DNA from: Gemmatimonadota bacterium
Lineage (GTDB): Bacteria > Gemmatimonadota > Gemmatimonadetes > Longimicrobiales > Gaopeijiaceae
NCBI GenBank assembly: GCA_041390125.1
Contig: JAWKQN010000012.1
Span: 62,001-126,000 of the forward strand
Length of the DNA: 64,000 bases
Reading direction: 5' to 3'
Numbering within the stretch: the first letter of the stretch is position 1; the number at the start of each line of letters is the position of its first letter. Below are positions 53,394 through 62,220 of this stretch, piece after piece. A program made the translations under genes and the position numbers. A model generated the notes under the pieces. It saw nothing but the letters and a program-made list of their open reading frames with translations. It was not told where the DNA came from and searched no databases.

Positions 53394-54047
53394 ATGTCCC
53401 GACCCGCACGCACCGCACTCCTGGCGCTGGCCCTGCTGGCCGCCTCCGCGCTTCCCGCCACCGCCCAGGTGGGCCTCGGCGTCAACGCCAGCACGCTCGG
53501 CGTGGGCGGCGACGTCTCGCTCATGGTGGCCCCGGTCCTGGGTGTTCGGGGCCGTGTCTCGGTTCAGCCCTGGGAGCCGTCGCACACGGTGGACGACGTG
53601 GAGGTGACGGCGAGCATGTCGTCGCCCAACCTGTCCGCGTTCGTCGACTTCTACCCGTTCGGTCGCACGCTGCGCCTGGTGGGCGGCGTCGTGAAGTTCG
53701 GCTCCAACATCGAGGTCGTCGGCGTGCCGCTGAACGACGTCGAGATCAACGGCGTCCTGTACGAGCCGGGTCAGATCGGCCGCGTGATCGGGACCATCGT
53801 CACGCGCGAGACCGCGCCGTACGCCGGGATCGGATTCGGCAGCCCGGTGGGCGGCTTCGGACTGGTGCTGGACCTGGGCGTGGCCTTCCAGGGAAAGCCC
53901 ACGCTGGATGTCACCACCGACGGCATCCTGTCGGGGGAGCCGACCTTCCAGGCCAATCTCGACGCGGAGATCGCGGACGCCGAGCGCGAGCTCGAGCGCT
54001 TCCGCTTCTATCCCGTGGTGAGCCTCGGGTTCTCCATCGGGTTGTAG
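53394..54047 (+). CDS. Outer-membrane beta-barrel protein
   Basis: 217 residues with a clear signal peptide (LLALALLAASALPATAQ) and then alternating strands: VGLGVNASTLGVGGDVSLMVAP, FVDFYPFGRTLRLVGGVVKFG, APYAGIGFGSPVGG, and a C-terminal FYPVVSLGFSIGL with aromatic/leucine end. This is the general small outer-membrane barrel pattern; its role is unknown. A strong hairpin follows 68 bases after the stop. Confidence 0.8.
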   Translation: MSRPARTALLALALLAASALPATAQVGLGVNASTLGVGGDVSLMVAPVLGVRGRVSVQPWEPSHTVDDVEVTASMSSPNLSAFVDFYPFGRTLRLVGGVVKFGSNIEVVGVPLNDVEINGVLYEPGQIGRVIGTIVTRETAPYAGIGFGSPVGGFGLVLDLGVAFQGKPTLDVTTDGILSGEPTFQANLDAEIADAERELERFRFYPVVSLGFSIGL

Positions 54048-54115
54048 AGCTTCGTCGGTCCGCGCGAGCGGGCCGGCGATCACCAGCCTCTTCTGCGGAA
54101 GGGGACCTCCTGAGC

Positions 54116-54145
54116 CGAACGGGCACCCCTCGGGGTGTCCGTTCG
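54116..54145. terminator. Strong hairpin between convergent genes
   Basis: A 14-bp stem, 54116-54129 with 54132-54145 (CGAACGGGCACCCC against GGGGTGTCCGTTCG, one G-T pair), loop of two. It lies between the outer-membrane gene (ends 54047) and the convergent lipoprotein gene (ends 54237), so it probably ends both transcripts. Confidence 0.75.
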
Positions 54146-54236
54146 TGCATCCGGACTTCGTGACGAACTGCATTCCCCGTGCGGGGCGCCGGGTGCGTTC
54201 GATCCGTGGGGTCGGCAGCGCGCCCCGTGTGCAGCG

Positions 54237-54827
54237 TCAGGAGCAGCCCTCGATCCAGCGCACGGCGGGGAGCACACCGGCGTAGAAGCGGACCACGCGC
54301 GCGCCGTCCGTCTCGAAGATCAGGAGGCGGTTGGGATCCCCCGGATCGGTCACGGTGACGTAGTGACCCTCCGGCCCGGTGTACTTGTGGGGCGTCACGT
54401 CGGCCTGTGTCCCGTAGTGGGCGACCAGCGCGGCCTCGGTGTCGCCCACGCCGAAGCCCGTGTCCGTGTGCACGCCGGTGCTGTCCACGTCCACCCGTAC
54501 GAGCGTGTCCCCGACCACCATCGCGGCCACGCCCGGTGGGAAGGCGGAGGGCCGGACGTAGTCACACGTCTCGTTCAGGGCGTAGGCGGGCGTGAGCGGC
54601 TCGCCCAGCACGCCCTCCGCGTCCTGGAGCGGCACCCCCAGGGGAAGCGGGCCGAAGGCCTGCGGCGAGAGCGTCCACGACGCGGGCGCGCTGTCCACCG
54701 CCGGGCCGGCGGGCGACGTCGCGGAATCGACGGAGGCCGCGGGCTCGCCCTCCGGAGACGTCTGCGGAGCCTCACGCGCGCATCCGCTCACGAGGATCAC
54801 CAGCGTCAACGTGCTGCGCGTCGTCAT
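54237..54827 (-). CDS. Lipoprotein of unknown function
   Basis: 196 residues with a lipoprotein signal (TLTLVILVSGCARE). After a Ser/Pro/Glu-rich linker the domain (about 55-190) includes LGVPLQDAEGVLGEPL, CDYVRPSAFPPGVAAMVVGDTLVRVDV, LVAHYGTQADVTPHKY and RLLIFETDGARVVRFYAG. This resembles a beta-lactamase-inhibitor/BamE-like fold seen in many envelope proteins, but I cannot name it. It stands alone, divergent from the sulfotransferase. Confidence 0.75.
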   Translation of the reverse strand: MTTRSTLTLVILVSGCAREAPQTSPEGEPAASVDSATSPAGPAVDSAPASWTLSPQAFGPLPLGVPLQDAEGVLGEPLTPAYALNETCDYVRPSAFPPGVAAMVVGDTLVRVDVDSTGVHTDTGFGVGDTEAALVAHYGTQADVTPHKYTGPEGHYVTVTDPGDPNRLLIFETDGARVVRFYAGVLPAVRWIEGCS

Positions 54828-55113
54828 GCCCGTCTCCCGGCCGAGGTTCCGGTGGCGCGCCTCCGCGCCCCCGTCGGGGGGTGGATCCCTGTACCCGATG
54901 GGGGTGGGCACGGTGCCGGGGATCGTGGCGGGCCTTGTCCACGGCGTGGCATCGGGACCACACTTCCCGACATCTGCGGCGGAGCGGGATGCGGCGATCG
55001 CCCGCTCTGGAGCGGCCCCGACGGATGGCGCGCGGGGGCCCGTCTCTTGCCTCCGCAGCCTCCAAACGCCGGCCGCTGCTCGCGCGCTCTTCGCCTCCAC
55101 GACACAGGGATCC

Positions 55114-55890
55114 ATGTCCGACACGCCCGAGGTGTTCGTCCTCGTCCACGTCCCCAAGACGGGAGGCACCTCCCTGAACCATGCGTTCGAGCATGGACTC
55201 GAGATGGGCACGGAGTTCATCCATCTCGACACAGCGGGGCTGCGACACGGACAGTCCCTGGGCCTGCCTCCCTTCGCCGAACGCTCGGAGGCGGAGCGCC
55301 GGAAGGCCCGGGTGATCGCGGGACACGACATCGACGTCACCATCCACCGGCTGGTCCCCGGCCGCACGCCACGCTACTTCACCTTCCTGCGCAATCCCGC
55401 GGCCCGTCTGGTCTCCGCCTACAACTTCGAGATGCACGAGTTCTACTCGAACGTGGGCAAGACGCCGATCGAGTTCGACGACTGGTATCGGAAGCAGGAG
55501 CGCGACGTGGTGACGCGCTTCCTGTCCAAGCGCGTGCTGCCTACGCCGCTCGGCCGTCGGTTGGCCCAGGCCCAGCGGTATCTGCAGTATCCTCTGCGCG
55601 GCCGCGCCACCCGCGGCGCTCTGGCGCGGTTGAACCGGGCCCTGGAACGTTTCTGGTACGTGGGAACCACCGATGCCATGAACCAGGCCGCACCGCTGCT
55701 GCTGGAGCGCATGGGCATCGAGGCGCGGATGGAGCGCCGCCTGGTGACCGGCCGCGACTTCACCAAGCGTCTGGAGCTGGACGCGGCCCTGGAGGCACGG
55801 CTCCACGCCGACAACCCGCGTGACCTGGAGCTCTACGAACACTGGCGCACGCGTGACGCCGAGAGCCTGGAGCGGGCCGTCGCCCGATGA
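55114..55890 (+). CDS. Sulfotransferase-family protein
   Basis: 258 residues, cytoplasmic. The PAPS-binding sites are visible: 5'-phosphosulfate loop HVPKTGGTSLN near the start and the 3'-phosphate segment FTFLRNPAARLVSAYNF. This is the polysaccharide (heparan/chondroitin-like) sulfotransferase pattern, so it may sulfate a cell-surface glycan. ATG 55114 lies directly before the domain. A membrane sulfatase-type gene follows after 34 bases in the same orientation. Confidence 0.88.
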   Translation: MSDTPEVFVLVHVPKTGGTSLNHAFEHGLEMGTEFIHLDTAGLRHGQSLGLPPFAERSEAERRKARVIAGHDIDVTIHRLVPGRTPRYFTFLRNPAARLVSAYNFEMHEFYSNVGKTPIEFDDWYRKQERDVVTRFLSKRVLPTPLGRRLAQAQRYLQYPLRGRATRGALARLNRALERFWYVGTTDAMNQAAPLLLERMGIEARMERRLVTGRDFTKRLELDAALEARLHADNPRDLELYEHWRTRDAESLERAVAR

Positions 55891-55924
55891 CCGCACCGGC
55901 GCGTCCGGGGAGGAGGACAGCGGA

Positions 55925-57697
55925 GTGAAGGAGCGCTTCGGCAACGCGCGCACGGTGCTCGCGATCCTGCTTCTGCTGGGGATCGCGACCGGATTCGTCG
56001 AAGCGCTCGTGCTGTGGATCAAGCACGAGGTGTTCGGCCAGGTCGTCTTCGTGAGCCGGCACGTGCTCTGGATGGCGCCGGTGGCGTACCTGCTGGTCTT
56101 CGGCGCGCTGGGTCTGGTCCTCGCGGTCGGCGCCTTCCTGCTGCCTCGTCTGGTCCGGTCGCCCCTCGCCGCGTTCGCTGGCGTCGCGTTCGGCGTCGGC
56201 TGCCTGCTCCTGCCGGTGGGTCAGATCAGTCGCATCGCCGCTGCCATCCTGGCGGCCGGGGTGGGTGTGCAGGCAGCACGCTTTGCGCGCGAGCGTCCCG
56301 CACGCGCCGGCCGGGCGCTCGCCGTCGGCGTGCTGGTGCTCGGGGTCGCGGCGGCCCTCGCGGGCGCGGTCGGTGCGGTGCGCTTCCGTACGGCCTCCAG
56401 CGGCTTCGAAGGGCCGGTGGCGGCGCGGGGCGGTCGGGCGCCCAACGTGCTCCTGGTGGTGTGGGACACGGTGCGCTCCGCCAGCCTGAGCCTCTATGGC
56501 CACACGCGCCCCACCACGCCGGTGCTGGAGCGTCTGGCGGCCGAGAGCACGGTGTTCGACGAGGCCTACTCCACCTCGCCGTGGACGCTGCCCGGACACT
56601 CGTCGCTGTTCACCGGCTACTTCCCGCACGAGGTGTCGTCGAGCTGGTACGAGCGACTCGACGCCCGCCGGACCACGTTGGCCGAGGTGTTCCGCACGAT
56701 GGGACACGCCACCGGTGGGTTCGTGGCCAACCATCACTACACGGCGCACGACTCGGGGCTCGGACGGGGATTCGAGACCTACCGCGACTACGTGGTGAGC
56801 TGGGATCAGGTCCTGCGCTCGTCCGCCTTCACCCAGACGCCGAGCGGCGAGCGGATGATCCGGGCCCGCTCCCTCCCCGAGCTGTGGCGCGCCGCGCGCG
56901 CCTTCAACTGGTGGGTGGCGCAGAAGCGGGACAGCGACCGGAAGCACTCGGACGAGCTGAACGCCGAGTTCCTCGACTGGGTGGACTCGCTGGAGGGGCG
57001 GCCCTTCTTCGGGTTCCTCAACTACTTCGATGCGCACGCGGGCTACTGGTCGCCTCCCGAGTTCCGTGAGCGCTTCCCTGCGGACTGGGAAGGGGAGTAC
57101 GAAGCGGCCATCGCCTATCAGGACGACCGGCTGGGACGCCTCCTCGACGGGCTCGAAGAGCGCGGCCTCCTGGAGAACACCGTGGTGATCGTCACCTCCG
57201 ACCACGGGGAGCTCTTCGGTGAGCACGGTCTGCACGGCCATGCGTCCAGCCTCTACCGCAACGTGTTGCACGTTCCCCTGCTGATCCGCTATCCGGCCGG
57301 CGTTCCCGCCGGACGGCGCGTCGCCACCCCCGTGAGCCTGCGGGACGTCCCGGCCACCGTGACCGACGTCGCCGGACTCGACTTCGAGCCCGCGTTTCCC
57401 GGCCGTTCGCTGGCCCGATACTGGACTGCGGATCCGGCCGCGCCCGAGACGCTGCTCGCGGAGGTGGAGGAGGGCCGCAACAACCCGCCCACCGATCCGA
57501 TCAGCCGTGGACCCGTGCGCTCCGTGCTCGGAGGAGGCTGGCAGTTCATCCTGAACGGGGACGACACGGAGGAGCTGTACCGGTTCGCGCCGGACTCGAC
57601 CGGCGAGCTGGACCGCGCCACCGAACCCGAGGCGCTCCCGCACCTGACCCGGCTGCGTACCGAGCTCGGCACGTTCCTGCCCGCGCTTCGTCGCTGA
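55925..57697 (+). CDS. Membrane-anchored sulfatase-like hydrolase/transferase
   Basis: 590 residues from GTG 55925, with GGAGGAGG about 10 bases upstream. Four or five hydrophobic spans fill residues 10-135; the alkaline-phosphatase-like domain follows: NVLLVVWDTVRSASLSLYGH (metal aspartate), the active-site loop STSPWTLPGHSSLFTG and VIVTSDHGELFGEHG (metal Asp-His). The usual sulfatase C/S-x-P-x-R is replaced by T-L-P-G-H, so no formylglycine can form; a threonine nucleophile, as in phosphoethanolamine/glycerol-phosphate transferases, is more likely. Its partner upstream is a sulfotransferase. Confidence 0.88.
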   Translation: MKERFGNARTVLAILLLLGIATGFVEALVLWIKHEVFGQVVFVSRHVLWMAPVAYLLVFGALGLVLAVGAFLLPRLVRSPLAAFAGVAFGVGCLLLPVGQISRIAAAILAAGVGVQAARFARERPARAGRALAVGVLVLGVAAALAGAVGAVRFRTASSGFEGPVAARGGRAPNVLLVVWDTVRSASLSLYGHTRPTTPVLERLAAESTVFDEAYSTSPWTLPGHSSLFTGYFPHEVSSSWYERLDARRTTLAEVFRTMGHATGGFVANHHYTAHDSGLGRGFETYRDYVVSWDQVLRSSAFTQTPSGERMIRARSLPELWRAARAFNWWVAQKRDSDRKHSDELNAEFLDWVDSLEGRPFFGFLNYFDAHAGYWSPPEFRERFPADWEGEYEAAIAYQDDRLGRLLDGLEERGLLENTVVIVTSDHGELFGEHGLHGHASSLYRNVLHVPLLIRYPAGVPAGRRVATPVSLRDVPATVTDVAGLDFEPAFPGRSLARYWTADPAAPETLLAEVEEGRNNPPTDPISRGPVRSVLGGGWQFILNGDDTEELYRFAPDSTGELDRATEPEALPHLTRLRTELGTFLPALRR

Positions 57698-57768
57698 GGC
57701 GCGGAGCGGTCGGGCCCTGCCGTGGGCCTTCTCTGGGTCCGCGGCCGTGCTGCCGGATCCGCCCTCGC

Positions 57769-57796
57769 ACCGATCGGCATTCAAACCCTGATCGGT
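57769..57796. promoter_or_regulatory. Inverted repeat upstream of the second MacB-like permease
   Basis: ACCGATC (57769-57775) is mirrored exactly by GATCGGT (57790-57796) with a 14-base spacer, 55 bases before the permease start. It could be an operator, but no regulator gene is adjacent. The surrounding gap holds nothing else I can assign. Confidence 0.45.
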
Positions 57797-57850
57797 CGGT
57801 CTCCATCCAACCCGGTGACGCACCCTACGCCCCGTGCTCCCCGAGGTCCC

Positions 57851-60292
57851 ATGGATGGGTTCCGGCAGGATCTCCGCTTCGCGTTCCGGTCCCTGCGCCG
57901 TCGCCCCGGGTTCACCCTCGTGGCGGTGCTTACCATCGCGATCGGGATCGGCGCCAACTCCGCGATCTTCAGCGTCGTCGACGCGGTGCTCATCGAACCC
58001 ATCCCGGTGCACGAGCCGTCCCGGCTGCTGGTGCCCGACGTGGTCGCGCCCACCGGCTTCTCCATCAGCCTTTCGATCCCCAACCTGGTCGATTGGCGGG
58101 ACCGCAACCGCACGTTCGCGTCCTTCGCGTCCAGCTCCGGTCGTTCGCGCACGCTGACCGGCGGGGATCGCGCCGAGGTGGTGCGGACGCGCTGGATCCT
58201 GGGCGATTTCTTCGAGACCCTGGGCGTGTCGCCGGCCCAGGGCCGCGTCATCCCGGCGGACGAGACCTTCGCGGGAGCGCCGGCGGTCGCGGTCATCACC
58301 CATGGCTTCTGGCAGCGCCATTTCGGCGGTGAGCGCGCGCTCGGAGAGACGCTCCTCCTGGACGACCAGCCCTTCACGGTCGTCGGCGTCATGCCCCCGT
58401 CCTTCCGCTTCCCCGACGCCAACACCGAGATCTATCTGCCCATGGGGTTCTACCAGGCGCAGCTGTGCTGGGATCAGCGCGGATGCTCCCAGGGTGCCTT
58501 CGGGATCGGGCGTCTGCGCGATGGCGTCACGATAGAGGCCGCCCAGCAGGATCTCGACCGCATCGTACGCGAGATCGAAGAGACCGAAGGCCAACGCGTG
58601 GCGCGCCCGGTCCTGGAGCCCCTGGTCGACTACTACGTCGGCGACATCCGCCGCAACCTGTGGCTGATGATGGGCGCGGTGGGATTCGTGCTCCTGATCG
58701 CGTGTGCCAACGTGGCCAGCCTGACGCTCGCGCGGGGTGAGGCGCGGCGGCGCGAGGTGGCGCTGCGCTCTTCGCTGGGCGCCGGTCGCGGGCGGGTCAT
58801 GCGTCAGTTCCTCACGGAGAGCATGGTCCTCGCGGCGCTGGGCGGCGTGGTGGGGCTGGGCGTGGCCTGGCTCGGCATCCGGGCCTTGGTGCCGGTCGTC
58901 GCCGACTCACTGCCCTCGGCGCTCACGGCCCGCATCGGGCTCGATCCCACCGTGCTGATCTTCACCGCCGTGGCCACGCTGGTCGCGGGCGTCGTGTTCG
59001 GCATCGCGCCCACCCTGCGCGCGTCCCGGACGGATCTGGTGGGCGAGCTCAAGGAAGGCTCCCGCGGCGGAGGCTCGGGGCGCAACCGCAACGCGCTGCG
59101 CTCGGCGTTGGTGGTCGCGGAGGTAGCCCTGTCGCTGGTGCTGTTGATCGGCGCCGGCCTGATGATCCAGAGCATCCGCCAGCTGCGTCACGTGGACAAG
59201 GGGTTCGCGGAGGACAACCTGTTCACGGCCGAGGTCCCGCTCCCGCGCGCGCGCTACGACGGACGCGACGCGGCCTGGCCCTTCTTCCGCGAGTTGCACC
59301 GTCGGGTCGCTGCGTTGCCGGGTGTGGAGCGGGCGTCCCTCACCCAGATCCTCCCGCTGGAGGGCAGCTCCTGGGAGCAGGGGATCTATCCGGAGGGCGT
59401 CGAATACACGCAGGACAACGTCCAGTCGGTTCTGTACTACATGGTCACCCCCGAGCATTTCGACGTGTTTCAGATCCCGCTGCTCGCGGGTCGCGGCTTC
59501 GAAGCCCAGGACCGCGACGGCGGCGACCGGGTGGCCATCATCGACGAGACCATGGCCGAGCGGTTCTGGCCCGGGGAGAGCGCCATCGGCCGGCGGGTGA
59601 CGTTCGAGTCCACGACCGACGACGCCGGCGAGACCGAGCGGATCTTCAGGACCGTGGTCGGCGTGGTGAAGAACGTTCGCCACTACGAGCTGGAGAACGC
59701 CGCCCGCATCACGATCTACGTGCCGTTCGAGCAGACCAACGGCAACTGGACGGGCACGCTCAAGCTCGTCGCGGCCACGAGCGGCGATCCCACGCTCCTG
59801 ACGGACGCCGTCCGCCGCGAGCTCTCGGCCCTCGACCCCGAGGTCCCACTGGCCGAGGTGCAGACCATGGAGACCGTGGTGGACCAGGCGATGTCGGGGC
59901 CGCGCGCGCTCGGCACGCTGCTCGGCGTCTTCGCTGCGGTGGCGTTGGGCCTCTCCGCCATCGGTCTCTTCGGGCTGATGTCGTACATCGTGGCCCAGAG
60001 CTTCCGCGAGATCGGGATCCGCATGGCGCTCGGCGCCAGCGCCGGGCGCGTGGTCACGACCATCTCGGGGCAGGGGCTGCGCCTCGCCGCGTTGGGCGTG
60101 GGACTGGGGCTGGCGGCCGCCGTGGTGTTCACACGACTCCTGGGGACCGTCCTCTACGAGGTCGACCCGATGCACCTGGGCACGTTCGCGGCGTTCTCGC
60201 TCTTCCTGCTGGCGGTCGCCGGCGCGGCGGCCTGGATCCCGGCTCGCCGCGCGACGCGGATCGACCCGGGCATCGTCCTGCGACAGGATTGA
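57851..60292 (+). CDS. Second MacB-like orphan ABC permease (ADOP family)
   Basis: 813 residues beginning [26 protein letters not shown], so it lacks the N-terminal prefix domain of the first copy at 43046. Otherwise the layout is the same: MacB-PCD/FtsX half (first span GFTLVAVLTIAIGIGANSAIFSVV), second half, and the C-terminal FtsX block (LSAIGLFGLMSYIVAQSFREIGIRMALG). No ABC ATPase is encoded next to it and no PadR is adjacent. The amidohydrolase on the other strand ends six bases away. Confidence 0.92.
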   Translation: MDGFRQDLRFAFRSLRRRPGFTLVAVLTIAIGIGANSAIFSVVDAVLIEPIPVHEPSRLLVPDVVAPTGFSISLSIPNLVDWRDRNRTFASFASSSGRSRTLTGGDRAEVVRTRWILGDFFETLGVSPAQGRVIPADETFAGAPAVAVITHGFWQRHFGGERALGETLLLDDQPFTVVGVMPPSFRFPDANTEIYLPMGFYQAQLCWDQRGCSQGAFGIGRLRDGVTIEAAQQDLDRIVREIEETEGQRVARPVLEPLVDYYVGDIRRNLWLMMGAVGFVLLIACANVASLTLARGEARRREVALRSSLGAGRGRVMRQFLTESMVLAALGGVVGLGVAWLGIRALVPVVADSLPSALTARIGLDPTVLIFTAVATLVAGVVFGIAPTLRASRTDLVGELKEGSRGGGSGRNRNALRSALVVAEVALSLVLLIGAGLMIQSIRQLRHVDKGFAEDNLFTAEVPLPRARYDGRDAAWPFFRELHRRVAALPGVERASLTQILPLEGSSWEQGIYPEGVEYTQDNVQSVLYYMVTPEHFDVFQIPLLAGRGFEAQDRDGGDRVAIIDETMAERFWPGESAIGRRVTFESTTDDAGETERIFRTVVGVVKNVRHYELENAARITIYVPFEQTNGNWTGTLKLVAATSGDPTLLTDAVRRELSALDPEVPLAEVQTMETVVDQAMSGPRALGTLLGVFAAVALGLSAIGLFGLMSYIVAQSFREIGIRMALGASAGRVVTTISGQGLRLAALGVGLGLAAAVVFTRLLGTVLYEVDPMHLGTFAAFSLFLLAVAGAAAWIPARRATRIDPGIVLRQD

Positions 60293-60298
60293 GCGGTC

Positions 60299-61594
60299 CT
60301 ACCGGGTCGCGCCATTCGCCTCCCACCAGACCACGACGCCGCCCTTCATCACGAAGCGCACGCGCTCGATGACGCCGATGTCCCGCAGCGGATCCCCCGG
60401 TACGGCGATGACGTCGGCGAGCTTGCCCTCCTCCAGCGTGCCGATCCGATCCTGCCAGCCCAGGATCTCGGCGTTCAGCGCCGTCGCCGAGCGCAGCGCA
60501 TCGGCCGGACGCTCCCCCTGCTGGACGCGGGCCACGAGCTCGTAGCCGTTGCGGCCGTGCGGGATCACGCCGGCGTCGGTGCCGAACCCGATCGGCAGAT
60601 CGGCGTCCAGCGCGCGGCGGAACGCTCGATCCTTGATCTCCTCGATGGCCCGGCTACGCGCCACGTGCCCTTCGAGGTTGGCGCTGTCGGCGGCGGCCCC
60701 GATGAAGTCCCCGGTCGCCAGCGTAGGCACGTAGAACGTGCGCCGCCCGCTTCCTTGCAGAAGCGCGATGGCCTCGTCGTCGAGGTACGAGCCGTGGTCG
60801 ACGGTGCGTACGCCGGCGCGGATGGCCGCCTTGATGCCCTCGGCGCCGTGCGCGTGGGCGGCCACCATGCGGCCCCAGCGGGCCGTCTCCACCACGGCGG
60901 TCCGGATCTCCTCGTCCGAGTACTGTTGGGCGCCGGGCTCGATCCCGCTGGAGAGCACTGCGCCGGTGGCGAGGATCTTGGTGAAGTCGGCGCCGTGCTT
61001 CTGGTTCGTGCGCACGGCTCTACGGATCTCGTCGGGGCCGTCGGCCAGGTTCTGTACGAGCGGCACGTCCACGTAGATGGAGAACTGACGGGCGTCCCCG
61101 GCCCCGCCGGTTGCGGAGACGTAGTTGCCGGCCACCACCATCCGGGGTCCCTCGACGACACCCGCGTCGATCGCGCGCTTGAGGTCCACGTCCACGTAGG
61201 GCCAGGTGGGGCCCATGTCGCGGACGGTGGTGAAGCCCGCTTGCAGCGTGCGCAGCGCGTTGCGCGCGCCGTAGAGGGCGGCCTCCCCCGGCGTGGTGGT
61301 GAGCAGCTCCTCCTCCCAGGAGACGCCGTCGGTGCTGGTCAGGTGCGTGTGGAGGTCGATCAGACCGGGCAGGAGGGTGGCGTCCCCGAGGTCGATGACC
61401 TGGGCGCCGGACGGGATCACCACGTCGGACCCGACGGCCCGGATGCGACCGGCTTCGACGAGTACCACGCCCGGCGTGATCAGCGCGTCGGTGCGGCCGT
61501 CGAAGAGGCGGGCGGCGCGCAGCGCGACCGTCTGGGCCGCGAGCGCGGAGCCCGGGACGAGCCAGAGGGACAGGAGGAGGACGGCGCGGGACAT
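60299..61594 (-). CDS. Secreted amidohydrolase (Xaa-Pro dipeptidase/imidazolonepropionase-like)
   Basis: 431 residues with a signal peptide (LLLSLWLVPGSALAAQ). Amidohydrolase motifs: LFDGRTDALITPG, LLPGLIDLHTHLTSTDG (HxH), the carbamylated-lysine region DFTKILATGAVLSSG, MVAAHAHGAEGIKAAI, TVDHGSYLDD and IGFGTDAGVIPHG, ending EEGKLADVIAVPGDPL. The branch includes prolidase-like and organophosphate-acting enzymes; substrate not known. It is the fourth periplasmic amidohydrolase in the window. Confidence 0.92.
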   Translation of the reverse strand: MSRAVLLLSLWLVPGSALAAQTVALRAARLFDGRTDALITPGVVLVEAGRIRAVGSDVVIPSGAQVIDLGDATLLPGLIDLHTHLTSTDGVSWEEELLTTTPGEAALYGARNALRTLQAGFTTVRDMGPTWPYVDVDLKRAIDAGVVEGPRMVVAGNYVSATGGAGDARQFSIYVDVPLVQNLADGPDEIRRAVRTNQKHGADFTKILATGAVLSSGIEPGAQQYSDEEIRTAVVETARWGRMVAAHAHGAEGIKAAIRAGVRTVDHGSYLDDEAIALLQGSGRRTFYVPTLATGDFIGAAADSANLEGHVARSRAIEEIKDRAFRRALDADLPIGFGTDAGVIPHGRNGYELVARVQQGERPADALRSATALNAEILGWQDRIGTLEEGKLADVIAVPGDPLRDIGVIERVRFVMKGGVVVWWEANGATR

Positions 61595-61822
61595 GGGATC
61601 TCCGGGCGGTGGGGAAGGTCCCAAGCTGGAGGTGCCCGGGTGCGACCGAAAGGCGGCGGCGCGTGTGGCCCCGCGGGCGGCCACCGACGGGCAAGGGACC
61701 GGCCGCGGCCGGGTGGCCGCGTCTGCCCCGCGGGGGGAGGAGCGCACCGGGTGGTGCACCCGAAACCCGGACCGGGGTGGCCGCGTATCATCGGGAGAGC
61801 CTCGACCGCACGGAGGATCCCC

Positions 61823-62218
61823 ATGCCGTACACCGCCAGGGCCGGCGCCGCACGCCGGTCCGTTCTGCTCGCCACCGCCCTGTTGGCCCTCGGACCCGCG
61901 GGGTCCTCCCTGTCCGCGGCCCCGGCGACGGCGGCCCGCGGCGTGTCGACCGTCGCGGTGGGCGAACCCCTCGAGTTCCTGGTCCGCTCCGACGGGCTGG
62001 TGGAGGTGCGGGGGGTGGGCGATGCGCGCGTCGTACACCTGGTGCGCGCCCAGGACGTCCAGGCGCTCTGGGCCCGCGCCGTGGCCGACGGCAAGGAGAT
62101 CGTGGCGGTGGTCGAGGCCGAGGATCCGACCGACTACGCGCGCATGATCGAGGTGTTCGACGCGCTCAAGGCCGCCGGGGCGGAGCGGATCTCGATGCGA
62201 CTGCCGGGTCTCCTGTAG
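61823..62218 (+). CDS. ExbD/TolR-like periplasmic domain protein
   Basis: 131 residues. One hydrophobic segment (about 13-33, VLLATALLALGPAGSSLSA) serves as signal peptide or membrane anchor. The rest (about 45-131) ends with EIVAVVEAEDPTDYARMIEVFDALKAAGAERISM, the pattern of the ExbD/TolR periplasmic domain. No ExbB/TolQ partner and no TonB lie next to it. The next gene starts two bases later. Confidence 0.65.
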   Translation: MPYTARAGAARRSVLLATALLALGPAGSSLSAAPATAARGVSTVAVGEPLEFLVRSDGLVEVRGVGDARVVHLVRAQDVQALWARAVADGKEIVAVVEAEDPTDYARMIEVFDALKAAGAERISMRLPGLL

Positions 62219-62220
62219 CC

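Noticed and set aside
55925..57697. Classical arylsulfatase.
   Set aside because: The formylglycine motif C/S-x-P-x-R is missing; the loop reads T-L-P-G-H.
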